NCBI RefSeq assembly: GCF_002855515.1
Contig: NZ_PKRP01000002.1
Location: 124,001-188,000 of the forward strand
Reading direction: 5' to 3'
From: Rhizobium sp. TH135
GTDB lineage: Bacteria > Pseudomonadota > Alphaproteobacteria > Rhizobiales > Rhizobiaceae
Length of the DNA: 64,000 nt
A program made the translations under genes and the position numbers. Below are positions 24,901-34,261 of this stretch, one piece after another. Within the stretch, counting starts at the first letter, position 1. Every line of letters begins with the position of its first letter. Under the pieces are notes generated by a model. That model ran no database searches, was not told the origin of the DNA, and saw only the letters and a program-made list of their open reading frames with translations.

Positions 24901-25513
24901 TGGTATGGAGGGGCCGGGCGGCTATCAGCTCTTCGGCCGCACGATCCAGGTCTGGAACACCTGGCGGCAGACGGATGTCTTTGCCAAGGACAAGCCCTGG
25001 CTGCTCGATTTTTTCGACCAGATCCGCTTCTTCCCCGTGAGCCACGAAGAACTGACGGAAGCCCGCGCCGCCTTCCCGCATGGCGGCTATCCGATCCGCA
25101 TCGAGGAGGGCACCTTCTCCTATGCCGATTACGAGGCGGAGATGGCCCGCAATGCAGAGAGCATCGGCGCCTTCAAGCAGGGGCAGCAGGCGGCCTTTGA
25201 GGCAGAGCGAAAGCGCTGGAAGGACGAGGGGCTCGACTCGTTCCAGGTGGATGACGGCGCAGGCGTTAGCCTCGGCGGCGATATCCCCGAAGGCTGCTTC
25301 GGGGTGGAAAGTGCCGTGCCCGGCAATGTCTGGAAACTGCTGGTCGAGGAAGGCCAGTCCGTGCAGGCTGGGGATACGCTTGCCATCATCGAGTCGATGA
25401 AAATGGAAATCACCGTCACCGCCCATGCCCCCGGCACAGTCCGGGACCTGCGTGCCGGGCCGGGTCGCAACGTCAAGGCCGGCGATGTCCTGGTCATCTT
25501 GGAGGATTTGTAA
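21977..25513 (+). CDS. Biotin-dependent guanidine (urea) carboxylase
   Basis: This 1178-residue single-chain enzyme has an N-terminal biotin carboxylase/ATP-grasp region ([45 protein letters not shown]; about residues 1-450). The carboxyltransferase halves follow, of AHS2/KipA type (about 470-760, [18 protein letters not shown]) and AHS1/KipI type (about 775-1000, [15 protein letters not shown] region). A C-terminal biotinyl domain has Lys1142 in ESMKMEI. This is the urea carboxylase architecture, but such enzymes in guanidine-riboswitch operons with the two DUF1989 proteins act mainly on guanidine. The longer frame from 21896 is rejected; translation starts at 21977 at [12 protein letters not shown]. 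Confidence 0.92.
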   Translation: MFKKVLIANRGEIAVRVIKTLQKMGIASVAVYSDADRFSKAVLMADEAVRLGPAPASDSYLNVDAVIAACRQTGAQAVHPGYGFLSENIGFAERLKAEGITFIGPTPDNISAFGLKHTARELAKASGVPLLPGSGLLDSREEALSAAEQIGYPVMLKSTAGGGGIGMQLCDNAEALAAAFDSVQRTAKSSFGDARVYLERFVSKARHVEVQIFGDGKGRVIALGERDCSLQRRNQKVIEETPAPGLSDAVRQRLHAAAVSLGQQVAYASAGTVEFIYDPAREEFYFLEVNTRLQVEHPVTEAVFGVDLVEWMIRQAAGEDVLTGKENLVPRGAAIEARLYAEMPHAGFRPSAGLLTEVVFPEGVRVDGWVETGTEVTPFYDPMLAKVIVSGADRDTAIAALSSALQKTSLAGIETNLEYLKAIVASDLFRSGDVATTALKDFAFVPDVVEVISPGAQSSLQELPGRLGLWHVGVPPSGPMDERSFRHANRLVGNHDHTAALELTVSGPVLKFFSDTVIALAGAVMPMKLDGVELPHNQAIQVKAGQTLAIGSITGAGQRAYLAVSGGFDAPLVMGSRATFGLGQFGGNATGTLRAGHVLRLARRSQADVLPATQPAELTREWFVGVLYGPHGAPDFFLEEDIETLFSTPYEVHFNSARTGVRLIGPAPKWARTDGGEAGLHPSNLHDNAYAIGAIDFTGDMPIILGPDGPSLGGFVCPAVIARDEQWKMGQFKPGDKIRFHAVVRASDPLAGPTVKRISEAAGSAVVGATEAGTVPVVYRRQGDDNLLVEYGPMQLDIGIRMRVHLLMQAVKEARLQGLIDLTPGIRSLQIHYDSTTLSRSKLLGALAEIEKSLPPVSAVKVPSRTVWLPLSWNDPDAELAMRKYQELVRPNAPWCPSNIEFIRRINGLPDEQAVKDTIFNASYLVMGLGDVYLGAPVATPIDPRHRLVTTKYNPARTWTPENAVGIGGAYMCIYGMEGPGGYQLFGRTIQVWNTWRQTDVFAKDKPWLLDFFDQIRFFPVSHEELTEARAAFPHGGYPIRIEEGTFSYADYEAEMARNAESIGAFKQGQQAAFEAERKRWKDEGLDSFQVDDGAGVSLGGDIPEGCFGVESAVPGNVWKLLVEEGQSVQAGDTLAIIESMKMEITVTAHAPGTVRDLRAGPGRNVKAGDVLVILEDL

Positions 25514-27312
25514 TGCTGCCGACTATTCTTGATCTCGCTTCGCTCAGGGCCGCCTATGCCAGCGGGCTGACCCCTCTCGATCTCGTCGAGGAGGTGATCG
25601 CCCGCCGCAAGGCCTCCGACGATCCGGCGGTCTTCATCACGCAGACGCCGGATGATGATTTGCGGGCAGCCGCAAGGGCCCTGATGGAGCGCGCGCCGGA
25701 GCCGAACAGTCTGCCGCTATGGGGCGTGCCCTTCGCCGTGAAGGACAATATCGATGTCTCCGGCCTGCCGACCACGGCAGCCTGCCCGGCCTTCGCCTAC
25801 CAGCCGGAGAAGGATGCCACCGTCGTTGCGAGACTGAAGGCTGCGGGCGCCCTCGTCATCGGCAAGACCAATCTCGACCAGTTTGCCACTGGCCTCAACG
25901 GCACGCGGTCTCCGTATGGTGCCCCGCGCTCCGTCTTCGACAAGGCCTATGTCTCCGGTGGCTCCTCCTCCGGCTCGGCGGTCACGGTCGCGGCGGGTCT
26001 CGCAAGCTTTGCGCTCGGCACCGATACCGCAGGTTCCGGCCGCGTGCCCGCCGCCTTCAACAACCTCGTCGGCATCAAGCCGACACCCGGCCTCGTGCCG
26101 AATGTCGGCGTCGTGCCGGCCTGCCGCAGCGTCGATGTCGTCACGGTCTTTGCTGCAACGGTCGGTGATGGCGTCGCGATCCGCAGGGTGATGGATGGCT
26201 ATGACGCCGGCGATCCCTATTCCCGCAAGGCGTCGCCTGTGGCCCTGCCGGGTTCAGGCCTGCGCATCGGTGTGCTCGAAGGAGCCGAGCGCGAATTCTT
26301 CGGAAACAAGGCCGTTGAAGCCCTCTACGATCAGGCGATCGAGCGGGCAAAATCGCTCGGCGCAACCATCGTCCCCTTCGACTACGCGCCGTTCCGCCAG
26401 GCGGCCGAACTGCTCTATAACGGCCCCTGGGTCGCCGAACGTCTGGCGGCAGTGAAGGGGTTCATCGGCACCAATGCCGATGATTTCGATCCGACAGTGC
26501 GCACCATCATCGAGGGTGCGAGGGGTTACGACGCGGTCGCGGCTTTCGAGGGCCAGTACAAGCTCGGCCATCTCCGCCAGAAGGCACTTGTCGAATGGGA
26601 GAAGCTCGACGTCCTCATGCTGCCGACCTCGCCGACCACCTATACAGTCGAGGCGATGCTTGCAGACCCGATCGTCAAGAACAGCCATTTCGGTCGCTAC
26701 ACCAACTTCGCCAATCTCTTCGGTTATGCAGCAATCGCCGTGCCGGGCGGCTTCGGCTCGGATGGCCTGCCGAGTGGCGTGACCTTCTTCGGCCCCTCCT
26801 TCTCCGACGATGCGCTGGCCCCCTTTGCCGATGCCATGCACCGCGCTTGCGCCTCCGGCATGGGCAAGGACAAGACTGCAGCCCTGCCGGAAGCCTCGAA
26901 GGTGGCCGAACCGGACGATGGCCTTGTCACCATCACGGTCGTCGGAGCGCATCTGACCGGCATGCCGCTGAACCACGAGCTGACAGGCCCCGGCGGGAAG
27001 CTGGTGAAGACCTGCCGCACAGCCGGCGACTATCGCCTCTTCGTCCTGCCGAATACCACGCCGCCCAAGCCGGGCCTGATCCGCGAGCCGGGCTTCGCCG
27101 GCAAGGGACTGGAGGTGGAGGTCTGGAAGGTGACGCCCGCTGCCTTCGGCCGCTTCGTCCAGAACATCCCTGCACCCCTCGGCATCGGCAAGGTCACGCT
27201 CGACGATGGCGCCCAGGTCTCAGGCTTCCTCTGCGAGCCCTATGCCATCCAGGGCGCGCAGGAAGTCACGGATCTCGGCGGCTGGCGCGCCTATATCGCG
27301 TCGAGGAAGTGA
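25513..27312 (+). CDS. atzF: Allophanate hydrolase
   Basis: This 599-residue enzyme hydrolyses allophanate to ammonium and carbon dioxide, the last step of guanidine (or urea) carboxylation. The amidase-signature domain (about 1-440) carries the Ser-cisSer-Lys triad: Lys77 in AVKDNID, Ser151 in SGGSSSGSA, and Ser175 in GTDTAGSGR. The C-terminal domain (about 465-599, ending YAIQGAQEVTDLGGWRAYI) is specific to allophanate hydrolases. The ATG overlaps the carboxylase TAA by one base. It is the last gene of the operon, followed by a convergent gene 50 bases away. Confidence 0.94.
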   Translation: MLPTILDLASLRAAYASGLTPLDLVEEVIARRKASDDPAVFITQTPDDDLRAAARALMERAPEPNSLPLWGVPFAVKDNIDVSGLPTTAACPAFAYQPEKDATVVARLKAAGALVIGKTNLDQFATGLNGTRSPYGAPRSVFDKAYVSGGSSSGSAVTVAAGLASFALGTDTAGSGRVPAAFNNLVGIKPTPGLVPNVGVVPACRSVDVVTVFAATVGDGVAIRRVMDGYDAGDPYSRKASPVALPGSGLRIGVLEGAEREFFGNKAVEALYDQAIERAKSLGATIVPFDYAPFRQAAELLYNGPWVAERLAAVKGFIGTNADDFDPTVRTIIEGARGYDAVAAFEGQYKLGHLRQKALVEWEKLDVLMLPTSPTTYTVEAMLADPIVKNSHFGRYTNFANLFGYAAIAVPGGFGSDGLPSGVTFFGPSFSDDALAPFADAMHRACASGMGKDKTAALPEASKVAEPDDGLVTITVVGAHLTGMPLNHELTGPGGKLVKTCRTAGDYRLFVLPNTTPPKPGLIREPGFAGKGLEVEVWKVTPAAFGRFVQNIPAPLGIGKVTLDDGAQVSGFLCEPYAIQGAQEVTDLGGWRAYIASRK

Positions 27313-27361
27313 TCGGCTGTTGACGCCTGCCTGAGCGCAGGCGCCAATACGACACTTCGAC

Positions 27362-28273
27362 TCAGGGCACCTGCGCCCCCCGCGTCGCGGTGTAGATCGC
27401 ATAAAGCGAGGTCGAGGCCGTGATGAATAGGCGGTTCTTGCGCGGTCCTCCGAAGGTCAAATTGGCGACCGCCTGCGGCACGAGGATTTTGCCGAGGAGC
27501 GTGCCGTCGGGGTGGAAGCAGTGCACGCCGTCGGCAGCGCTCGACCAGAGGTTCCCCTCGACATCCGTCCGCATGCCGTCGGGAATGCCCTTGTCGATAT
27601 GGGCGAAGACCCGTCCATTCGTCAGCCGCTTCCCATCCGTCACATCGAACACCCTGATATGCCGCGGCGCGTCCGGTTTGTGGCTGGCGCCGGAATCGGC
27701 GACGTAGAGCAGTTTCTCGTCGGGCGAGAAGCAGAGCCCATTCGGCTGCAGGAAGTCGTCGACCATGACGGAAAGCTCACCAGTCGAAGGATCGAGCAGG
27801 TAGACGTTTCGGCTCGCCTGTTCCTCGTCGGCCTTGTAGCCTTCGTAGTCGGAGAGGATGCCGTAGGACGGGTCGCTGAACCAGACGCTGCCATCCGACT
27901 TGACCACCACGTCATTGGGGGAATTCAGCCGCTTGCCCTGGTAGTGATCGGCAAGCGTCGTGATCGTGCCGTCGATCTCGGTGCGGATGACGCGACGCCC
28001 GCCGTGCTCGCAGGAAACGAGCCGTCCCTCCCGGTCGCGCGTATTGCCGTTGATGAAATGCGACGGCGCGCGATAGACCGAGATGCCGGCCCCCTCGATC
28101 CAGCGCAACACGCGCTCGTTCGGAATATCGCTGAACAGCAGATAGCCGCCATCATTGAACCATACGGGACCCTCGGCCCATCGGCAACCGGTGTAAAGCT
28201 CATCCAGGCCGGCGCTGGACACAAGCAGGTCGCAGAAGCGGGGGTCACGGATCTCGTAATGCGGGTTTTCCAT
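27362..28273 (-). CDS. SMP-30/gluconolactonase-family sugar lactone hydrolase
   Basis: This 303-residue six-bladed beta-propeller is of the SMP-30/LRE (gluconolactonase) family. Typical blocks are EGPVWFNDGGYLLFSDIPNERVLRW with the metal-binding Glu, NSPNDVVVKSDGSVWFSDPSYGI, and PNGLCFSPDEKLLYVADSG. Members open aldonolactones to acids using Ca/Zn. There is no signal peptide. The start is the ATG at 28273 (MENPHYEIRD); the much longer open frame to 29284 just runs out of frame through the next gene. It is the last gene of the sugar ABC operon, 20 bases downstream, suggesting that the imported sugar is oxidised through a lactone. Confidence 0.85.
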   Translation of the reverse strand: MENPHYEIRDPRFCDLLVSSAGLDELYTGCRWAEGPVWFNDGGYLLFSDIPNERVLRWIEGAGISVYRAPSHFINGNTRDREGRLVSCEHGGRRVIRTEIDGTITTLADHYQGKRLNSPNDVVVKSDGSVWFSDPSYGILSDYEGYKADEEQASRNVYLLDPSTGELSVMVDDFLQPNGLCFSPDEKLLYVADSGASHKPDAPRHIRVFDVTDGKRLTNGRVFAHIDKGIPDGMRTDVEGNLWSSAADGVHCFHPDGTLLGKILVPQAVANLTFGGPRKNRLFITASTSLYAIYTATRGAQVP

Positions 28274-28293
28274 AGGACGATCCTGGCAGGGCT

Positions 28294-29247
28294 TCAAGTT
28301 TTGCCGGCGCTGCGCGTGGTCGGCAGCATGATGACGGCGATGATGATGAGACCGGTGAGAATGAGGCGGATGCCGGCTCCAAAACCGTAGGTATTCAGCA
28401 TCGAAACGACAAGGAACATGAAGAGCGAGGCGCCCCATATCCCCGGAACATTCGAATTGCCGCCGGCAACCGCCGTGCCGCCGATAACGACGACGGCAAT
28501 CGACATCAGGAGATATTCCGTGCCCATGTTGAGTGCTGCACCGCCGGAGAAGCTGGCGAGCAGATAGCCGCAGAGCGAAGCGAGCACGGCGCAGAGCAGG
28601 TAGGTGACCAGTCGCGTGCCGTCGATCGGGATCCCGGCCATGCGGGCGGCGCGGATGCTCTGGCCGATCGCGGCAATCGAGCGCCCATAGACGGTACGAT
28701 TGATCACGTACCAGACGAGCGCGGAGAGCACCAAGGCAACGAGCGCGACATTCGGGATGCCTGCCGTCGAGGAGGTGGTGAAGTCCGCAAGCCAGCTCGG
28801 CGGCTTGATGCGCAGTCCCCGGTTTGTCCAGATCGCCGTCGACTGCACGATGAAGCTCATCGACAGCGTTGCGATGATCGGCGGAATGCGCAGCAGCTTG
28901 ATCAGCGCGTAATTGCCGATCCCAATCGCGACCCCGACTCCGATAGCAACGACAAGCCCGGTCAGGATCATGCTGTTCTCGACATTCATCACCTTGAGCG
29001 AAACCGTCGCCGCAAGTGTCATGTTGGCAGGAACCGAGAGGTCGATATTGCCGGGACCGAGCGTGATCACCAGCATCTGGCCGAGGCCGACCAGCACCGA
29101 GAATGCGCCGAAGGTGAGGGCCGCCTGTGCAAGTCCGACGGTGCTCGCCCCGCCCGTGAAGACAATGGTGACAAGGAAGACGCTGGCGGCCGCGATAAAG
29201 GACCAGATCCAGGTCCGGGCGAAGAGCGTGGAGAGTGCCTGGGTCAT
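28294..29247 (-). CDS. Sugar ABC transporter permease (RbsC-like)
   Basis: This 317-residue inner-membrane protein with eight to ten helices belongs to BPD_transp_2 (ribose/xylose/autoinducer type). It has the NIDLSVPANMTLAATV segment, the GRSIAAIGQSIRAARMAGIP loop and AVVVIGGTAVAGGNSNVPG. The start at 29247 overlaps the previous permease stop by four bases (ATGA); the longer frame to 29961 is an artefact of reading through that gene. It pairs with the next permease as a heterodimer. Confidence 0.9.
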   Translation of the reverse strand: MTQALSTLFARTWIWSFIAAASVFLVTIVFTGGASTVGLAQAALTFGAFSVLVGLGQMLVITLGPGNIDLSVPANMTLAATVSLKVMNVENSMILTGLVVAIGVGVAIGIGNYALIKLLRIPPIIATLSMSFIVQSTAIWTNRGLRIKPPSWLADFTTSSTAGIPNVALVALVLSALVWYVINRTVYGRSIAAIGQSIRAARMAGIPIDGTRLVTYLLCAVLASLCGYLLASFSGGAALNMGTEYLLMSIAVVVIGGTAVAGGNSNVPGIWGASLFMFLVVSMLNTYGFGAGIRLILTGLIIIAVIMLPTTRSAGKT

Positions 29248-30191
29248 GACTTGCCCTTCCGGCCTTCGGCGCGATTGAGGGCAAGACGCAGCGTCAGCAC
29301 GAGGATCAGGATCGCGCCCTGTGCGCCGATCTGCCAGTCCGGCGAAATCCTGAGGAACGACAGGAATGAGCCGGCGAGCGTCAGGGTGAGTGCACCGATA
29401 ACGGCACCGATGGGCGAGACGCGCCCGCCGACGAATTCGCCGCCGCCGAGAATGACACCGGCGATCGAGAGCAGCGTATAGCGCAGCGCGATATTGGCGT
29501 CCGCTGAGGTCGTCAGCCCCACCAGCGCCATGCCGGCGAGCACTGCAAAGAAGCCGGCGAGACCATAGACGGCCGCCCGTGCTCCGATGATCGACCATCC
29601 GGCCCGGGCAACCGAGCGGCTGTTGCCGCCGACCCCACGCAAGACGACGCCGAAGGACGAGCGCATGATGACATAGTGGCTGACAACGGCGATCAGGATG
29701 CTGGCCACGATCGCCATCGGAAGCAGCGGCGGCTTGACCGTCATGATCGTCCGGATCCAGCCGGGCGCCTCGCCGCCGGGTGCCGGCAGGATCAGGACCG
29801 CAAGTCCGCCCCAGACGAAACTCATGCCGAGCGTCACGACAATCGACGGCAGATCCCGAAGGTGGATCATCACACCGATCAGCGCATAGACGCCGATTGC
29901 TGCCATTAGAATGAGGACACCCAGCAGAGGCGAGGACTGCAGGAAGGTGGCCGTTACGCAAGCGACAAAACTGACGAAGGTGCCCATCGACAGATCGAGG
30001 TCGTTGACCGTCATGATCAGCATCTGGGCGATGGTTGCGAGCGCAATCGGCACCGCGAGATTGAACAGCAGGTTGAGGCCCGTATAGCTCATGGCCCTCG
30101 GCTGGAGATAGAAGACCGCAGCGAGCAAACCGACCAGCGAAAGGGCTGGGATCAGCAGGCGCAGGCCGTCGGCTGAGAAGAACTTCGTCAT
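29244..30191 (-). CDS. Sugar ABC transporter permease (RbsC-like)
   Basis: This 315-residue BPD_transp_2 permease has conserved [18 protein letters not shown], the cytoplasmic coupling loop [20 protein letters not shown], and [19 protein letters not shown]. It overlaps the ATPase stop by four bases and the second permease by four bases, so the three genes are tightly coupled. The sugar cannot be named from these proteins. Confidence 0.9.
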   Translation of the reverse strand: MTKFFSADGLRLLIPALSLVGLLAAVFYLQPRAMSYTGLNLLFNLAVPIALATIAQMLIMTVNDLDLSMGTFVSFVACVTATFLQSSPLLGVLILMAAIGVYALIGVMIHLRDLPSIVVTLGMSFVWGGLAVLILPAPGGEAPGWIRTIMTVKPPLLPMAIVASILIAVVSHYVIMRSSFGVVLRGVGGNSRSVARAGWSIIGARAAVYGLAGFFAVLAGMALVGLTTSADANIALRYTLLSIAGVILGGGEFVGGRVSPIGAVIGALTLTLAGSFLSFLRISPDWQIGAQGAILILVLTLRLALNRAEGRKGKS

Positions 30192-31654
30192 GCGGCCTCC
30201 TGGAAGGAGGCGGAGAGGATGTTTTCTTCCGTCACCTCGTCGCCCTTCAGTTCGGCAACGATCATGCCGTTGTTGAACACATAGACGCGGTCGCAGAGGC
30301 AGACCTCGTCCATCTCGGTCGAGTACCAGACGAAGGTTCGCCCGGCGTCCGCCTCCTGGCGCAATATCGCATAGACCTCCTGCTTGGTGCCGAAGTCCAC
30401 CCCGCGCATCGGGTCGTCCATCAAGACCACTGGTGCACGACTTGCGAGCGCCCGGGCGAAGAGAACCTTCTGCTGGTTTCCGCCCGAGAGCGACAGGATG
30501 GGATTGTCCATGTCGGGGGTGCGGATGCCGATCCGCTCCTTCCAGGTCTGGCCCAGCGTCTCCTCCCGATCGAAGTCGAGCGTCTGTAGCCGCGATAGGT
30601 CCGGCAGGATGCCGATGCTAAGGTTTCTTAAAATACTCCACAGCGTGAAGGTGCCGTTGACGGCACGGTCGCCGGCGACGAAGGCAACTTCGGGGTCATC
30701 GGCCCGCATCCAGTTGCCGGTTCGGGATTCGAAGAGGCCAACCAGCATGTCCGTCTGGCCGTGCCCGCCGAGACCAGCGAAACCGACGATTTCACCCTTC
30801 ATGGCCTCGAAGGGGAGGCCGCGTCCACGCACCGGCGCTGCGGTCAGCACACTTGCCGTGTCCGTCCTCTGCAGGTGTGTGCGGGCCTCGCGTGTCTTCA
30901 CCACGCTGCCCATGGCCTCGATCAACCCGTGTTCCGAAAATTCCTCGGCCGGCCTCTGGCTGACCACTCTGCCGTCCTTCATGACGACGATGCGGCTGGA
31001 GACCGACAGGATCTCGCCGAGAATATGGGAGATGAAAAGGATCGCGCCGCCATCGCGGACGAAGCGCTCGACATAGGCGAGCAGTTGCTCGGCAAGCCGC
31101 GCATCGAGCGACGACGTCGGCTCGTCCAGAATGACGAGGCGGACAGGGCTGCCGATCTCGCAGAAGGTGATCGCGATCTCCACCATCTGCCGTTCTGCGA
31201 TGGTCAATGTGCCGACGGCCTCGTGGCAATCGATCGAATGACCCGGGAAGATTTCCTGCAATTTGCTCTCGATCAGGGCCGCACCCCGCTTGCGCCAACC
31301 CCAGCCTTTCAGGCTGCGATGCATCACGCGGGTGTTTTCCACGATCGTCAGGTTCGGGCAGAGCGACAGTTCCTGGAAGACGCAGCGAATCCCGGCCTCG
31401 CGCGCAGCATTGATGCTGTGGCCTCCGCTGCCGTGACCGTATCGGATGGTCCCCTCATGCGGGCTAAGCCCGCCATTGATGACGTTGACGATGGTGGATT
31501 TGCCGGCGCCATTGTGGCCGACGAGGCCGACGCATTCTCCAGCCCCGATGTCCAGCGTGACGCCGTCAAGCGCCTTCACCGCGCCGAAACTCACTCTTGC
31601 ATCGGTAACGCTGACGACGGGCCGTCCATCGCCCTTATCGAGCATGGCATTCAT
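30188..31654 (-). CDS. Sugar ABC transporter ATP-binding protein, double ABC (RbsA-like)
   Basis: This protein of about 488 residues has two fused ABC domains. The first has Walker [10 protein letters not shown] and Walker [14 protein letters not shown] but a degenerate signature ([11 protein letters not shown]). The second lacks a normal Walker A (GLGGHGQTD) but keeps signature LSGGNQQKV and [16 protein letters not shown]. This split of motifs is normal in RbsA/XylG/MglA-type sugar ATPases. The frame reaches a GTG at 31672; I chose the ATG at 31654, with 31645 also possible. It follows the binding-protein gene by about 87 bases. Confidence 0.9.
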   Translation of the reverse strand: MNAMLDKGDGRPVVSVTDARVSFGAVKALDGVTLDIGAGECVGLVGHNGAGKSTIVNVINGGLSPHEGTIRYGHGSGGHSINAAREAGIRCVFQELSLCPNLTIVENTRVMHRSLKGWGWRKRGAALIESKLQEIFPGHSIDCHEAVGTLTIAERQMVEIAITFCEIGSPVRLVILDEPTSSLDARLAEQLLAYVERFVRDGGAILFISHILGEILSVSSRIVVMKDGRVVSQRPAEEFSEHGLIEAMGSVVKTREARTHLQRTDTASVLTAAPVRGRGLPFEAMKGEIVGFAGLGGHGQTDMLVGLFESRTGNWMRADDPEVAFVAGDRAVNGTFTLWSILRNLSIGILPDLSRLQTLDFDREETLGQTWKERIGIRTPDMDNPILSLSGGNQQKVLFARALASRAPVVLMDDPMRGVDFGTKQEVYAILRQEADAGRTFVWYSTEMDEVCLCDRVYVFNNGMIVAELKGDEVTEENILSASFQEAA

Positions 31655-31741
31655 TCTGAACAACTCTCTCACTCATGCGCCAAGGGTTCCCCATCCCGCC
31701 CGGCCCTAAGGCCGGACGGTCCGGGGAGGTTTTCCATTCGA

Positions 31742-32758
31742 TCACTTGGCGGACGCGATTACCTTCTGGGCGTCTTCGAGCGAATACTCGACATTGGCGA
31801 CGCCGCCGGCCTGAGTGTTGGCCAGGTTGGCTTCGAGGTTGTCCTGGTCGATGCGCAGGAAGGGCACCACGAGGTCCTTCTTCACATCCTTGCCGTCGAG
31901 GATCTGCTGGGCGACCCAGAAGGCAAGCGTGGATACGCCGGGCGCAATCGAGACCGACATGGTCTCATACTTGTTGGCGTCCTTCTGTTCCTTCCACCAC
32001 TTCAGCTCGTCCTCGCGGTTGCCCATGACGATGACAGGCATCGGACGGTTGGCAGCCGCAATCGCCTGGGCGGCACCATAGCCGTCACCACCCTGGGTCA
32101 CGACGCCGGCCAGTTCCGGCAGGCTCGGCAGGATGCCGGCGACGGCCTTCTGCGCGACGTCCTGCGCCCAGTCGCCGTGCACAGAGCCGACGATCTTGAA
32201 CTGCGGGAACTGCTCGACACCGGCATGGATGCCAGCCGAGATTTCGTCATCGACGAAGACGCCGGCGAGACCACGGATTTCAAGCAGATTGCCGCCCTGC
32301 GGCAGCTTGCCGGAGAGATATTCAACCTGGCTGCGGCCCATTTCCTTGAAGTCGACAGCGATGCGCCAGGCGCAGGGTTCGGTGACGATGCCGTCGAAGG
32401 AGACGACGGTGATACCGGCGTCACAGGCTTCCTTCACGGCGCCGTTGAGTGCCGTCGGCGAGGCGGCGTTGATGACGATGGCATCATAGCCCTGCAGGAT
32501 CATGTTCTGGATCTGGGCTGCCTGCTCGGTCGCCTGGTTTTCGGCGGTCGTGAAAGCGTCGGCGGCTGCGACCTGTCCGGCCTTCACGGCTTCACCGGTC
32601 ACCTTTTCCCAGCTGGTCAGCATGGCCTGACGCCAGGAATTGCCGGCATAGTTGTTCGAAAGGGCAATCTTCTTGGCCGAGGTATCGGCCATTGCGGGCA
32701 TGGATGTGGCGATAAGGCACAGTGCCGCGCTCGCCAGAAGGTATCTGCTGGTCTTCAT
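31742..32758 (-). CDS. Sugar ABC transporter substrate-binding protein (RbsB-like)
   Basis: This 338-residue periplasmic protein has a signal peptide ending near MPAMADTS (about residue 24) and a Peripla_BP_4 fold: KKIALSNNYAGNSWRQAML, EQAAQIQNMILQGYDAIVINAASPTAL, and TVVSFDGIV. It is the first gene of an operon with a double ATPase, two permeases and an SMP-30 lactonase. It faces a two-component system across a promoter with nested palindromes, which may regulate it. The ligand is probably a pentose, hexose or sugar acid. Confidence 0.9.
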   Translation of the reverse strand: MKTSRYLLASAALCLIATSMPAMADTSAKKIALSNNYAGNSWRQAMLTSWEKVTGEAVKAGQVAAADAFTTAENQATEQAAQIQNMILQGYDAIVINAASPTALNGAVKEACDAGITVVSFDGIVTEPCAWRIAVDFKEMGRSQVEYLSGKLPQGGNLLEIRGLAGVFVDDEISAGIHAGVEQFPQFKIVGSVHGDWAQDVAQKAVAGILPSLPELAGVVTQGGDGYGAAQAIAAANRPMPVIVMGNREDELKWWKEQKDANKYETMSVSIAPGVSTLAFWVAQQILDGKDVKKDLVVPFLRIDQDNLEANLANTQAGGVANVEYSLEDAQKVIASAK

Positions 32759-32902
32759 GATCTCACTCCCTGTTGTCCGGCGCTCTTGGCGCCGGTTTCC
32801 TCCAAACAGCCGGACGTGGCCCGGTCTGAATTCCCCGCCGAGTTCCTCTTCTCGGCAGGATCAGGATGGATCGAACGGCGAGGCCTGTACAGGTTGGGGA
32901 CG

Positions 32903-32951
32903 GCAGGACGTTTGCGGGAATTACGCAAAGTCCTGCGGGATCCCGCAGGAC
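32903..32951. promoter_or_regulatory. Interlocking palindromes between the sugar ABC operon and the two-component genes
   Basis: A perfect 22-bp palindrome lies at 32930-32951 (arms GTCCTGCGGGA and TCCCGCAGGAC). Immediately left of it TTTGCG (32911-32916) and CGCAAA (32924-32929) form an inverted repeat with a seven-base spacer. GCAGGAC occurs at 32903-32909, inverted at 32930-32936, and again at 32945-32951, so two dyads share one half-site. The cluster sits between divergent starts at 32758 and 33017 and is a strong candidate operator. Confidence 0.7.
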
Positions 32952-33016
32952 GACCACCCTATCGAGATGTGTTATGAAGGAGATGCGGCCTTGGGAGTGG
33001 CCGCGGGGAGGACATC

Positions 33017-34261
33017 ATGCTCAAGATCGCGCCGTCAGCGCTGCTCGATCACTATCTCGGCATTTCGCGGCTCCTGGCCGGTCAGCTCGATTTCCGGTCG
33101 GCCATCAAGGCCGTGGGCGTCGAAGTATCGCATATCGTGCCGCATGACCACCTCGATGTCTGCATTACCATGGTCAACGGCCTCTACCACACAGCCTATG
33201 AGACCGGCCTCGACACCTTCTGGGGTCAGACCACGCCCGCTCCCGTGGCGAGCAGCCCGATCCGCACCCTGCTCTGGGGCGAGATCGACTTCCTTCTGAC
33301 GGATGATGCCCAGCAGGAGACGCGCTACCACGTCGATACTCCCTTCACCCGCCCAATCTTCGAGCACAATCTGCGCAGCCGTCTCCATGTGCCGCTCAAG
33401 GTGCGCGGTGAAGTCATTGGCGCGCTCAGCTGTTCGTCGCATGCGGTCGGTTTCTACACCGAGCAGGACGTGGCCAATGCCCAGTCGATCGCCGACCTGC
33501 TCGCGCCATACTTCTTTGCCCTGAGAGCCGCCGAACAGGCCAAGCAATCGGCGATCGTCGAGGCGGAGGCGCGCGCCCGCGAGGAGGGGCTGCGGGCGGG
33601 TGCCTTGAGCCTGACCGAAGCCTTGGAACGCGAGCGGCAGCGCATTGGCATGGATCTGCACGATCAGACGCTCGCCGACCTCACCCGCCTGTCGCGGCGC
33701 ATCGATCGCCTGATGCAGGAAGGCGAGGTGAAGGGCGAGGCGCTGGAGCCGGTCGGACGCGGCTTGCAGCATTGCATGCAGGATCTTCGCGAAATCATCG
33801 AGGAGGCCAAGCCCTCGGTGCTGCAGCTCTTCGGTTTCGCCCACGCCATCGAGAACCATCTCGACCGCGCGGTGCGCGATCACGGCTCGCAGCTTGCCTG
33901 GAGCCTCAGCGACGACACGGATGGTCTGATCGACACCATCGACCAGTCTGTCCGGATCGCCCTGTTCCGGATTGCGCAGGAAGCCATCAACAACGCCGTG
34001 CGCCATGCGCAGGCAAATGTCCTGGAGTTGAAGTTGAAGAGTACGGCACATGCCCTGACGATCGAGGTGGCCGATGACGGGCAGGGGCTTTCCCGCTCGG
34101 ATCGCAGCGCCGGCGGCGGGATCGACAATATGGTCACGCGGGCGCGACTGATCTCCGCCAAGCTGACGCTGGGGGCGGCGCGCGAGGGCAAAGGGACTGT
34201 GATGCGCGTGCAGATGCCGCTCACCCTCGCCAAGGCGGGATTGCTGGAGGACATGAAGTGA
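33017..34261 (+). CDS. GAF-domain sensor histidine kinase (NarL/DesK-type, HisKA_3)
   Basis: This 414-residue protein has no obvious transmembrane segment. An N-terminal GAF-like sensor region (about 10-175, ending in LHVPLKVRGEVIGALSCSSHAVGFY) is followed by a short coiled linker and a HisKA_3 domain. His215 in GMDLHDQTLADL is the phosphorylation site. A HATPase_c domain follows, with N-box EAINNAVRHAQ and G-box ADDGQGLS. The start at 33017 follows GGGGAGGACATC. Its stop overlaps the GTG start of the response regulator, so kinase and regulator form a pair. The cytosolic sensor and the divergent sugar operon suggest it monitors an intracellular cue. The ligand is unknown. Confidence 0.9.
   Translation: MLKIAPSALLDHYLGISRLLAGQLDFRSAIKAVGVEVSHIVPHDHLDVCITMVNGLYHTAYETGLDTFWGQTTPAPVASSPIRTLLWGEIDFLLTDDAQQETRYHVDTPFTRPIFEHNLRSRLHVPLKVRGEVIGALSCSSHAVGFYTEQDVANAQSIADLLAPYFFALRAAEQAKQSAIVEAEARAREEGLRAGALSLTEALERERQRIGMDLHDQTLADLTRLSRRIDRLMQEGEVKGEALEPVGRGLQHCMQDLREIIEEAKPSVLQLFGFAHAIENHLDRAVRDHGSQLAWSLSDDTDGLIDTIDQSVRIALFRIAQEAINNAVRHAQANVLELKLKSTAHALTIEVADDGQGLSRSDRSAGGGIDNMVTRARLISAKLTLGAAREGKGTVMRVQMPLTLAKAGLLEDMK

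Noticed and set aside
21977..25513. Urea carboxylase as the functional name
   Set aside because: The domain layout is the same, but the guanidine riboswitch, DUF1989 pair and transporter favour guanidine as substrate.
27362..29284. 640-codon frame suggesting an SMP-30 protein fused to an upstream domain
   Set aside because: Only the part from 28273 down matches SMP-30; the rest runs antisense-like in the wrong frame through a clear permease gene.
28294..29961. Extended permease of 555 residues
   Set aside because: The extra N-terminus is the out-of-frame reading of the neighbouring permease; the ATG at 29247 with the ATGA overlap is the proper start.
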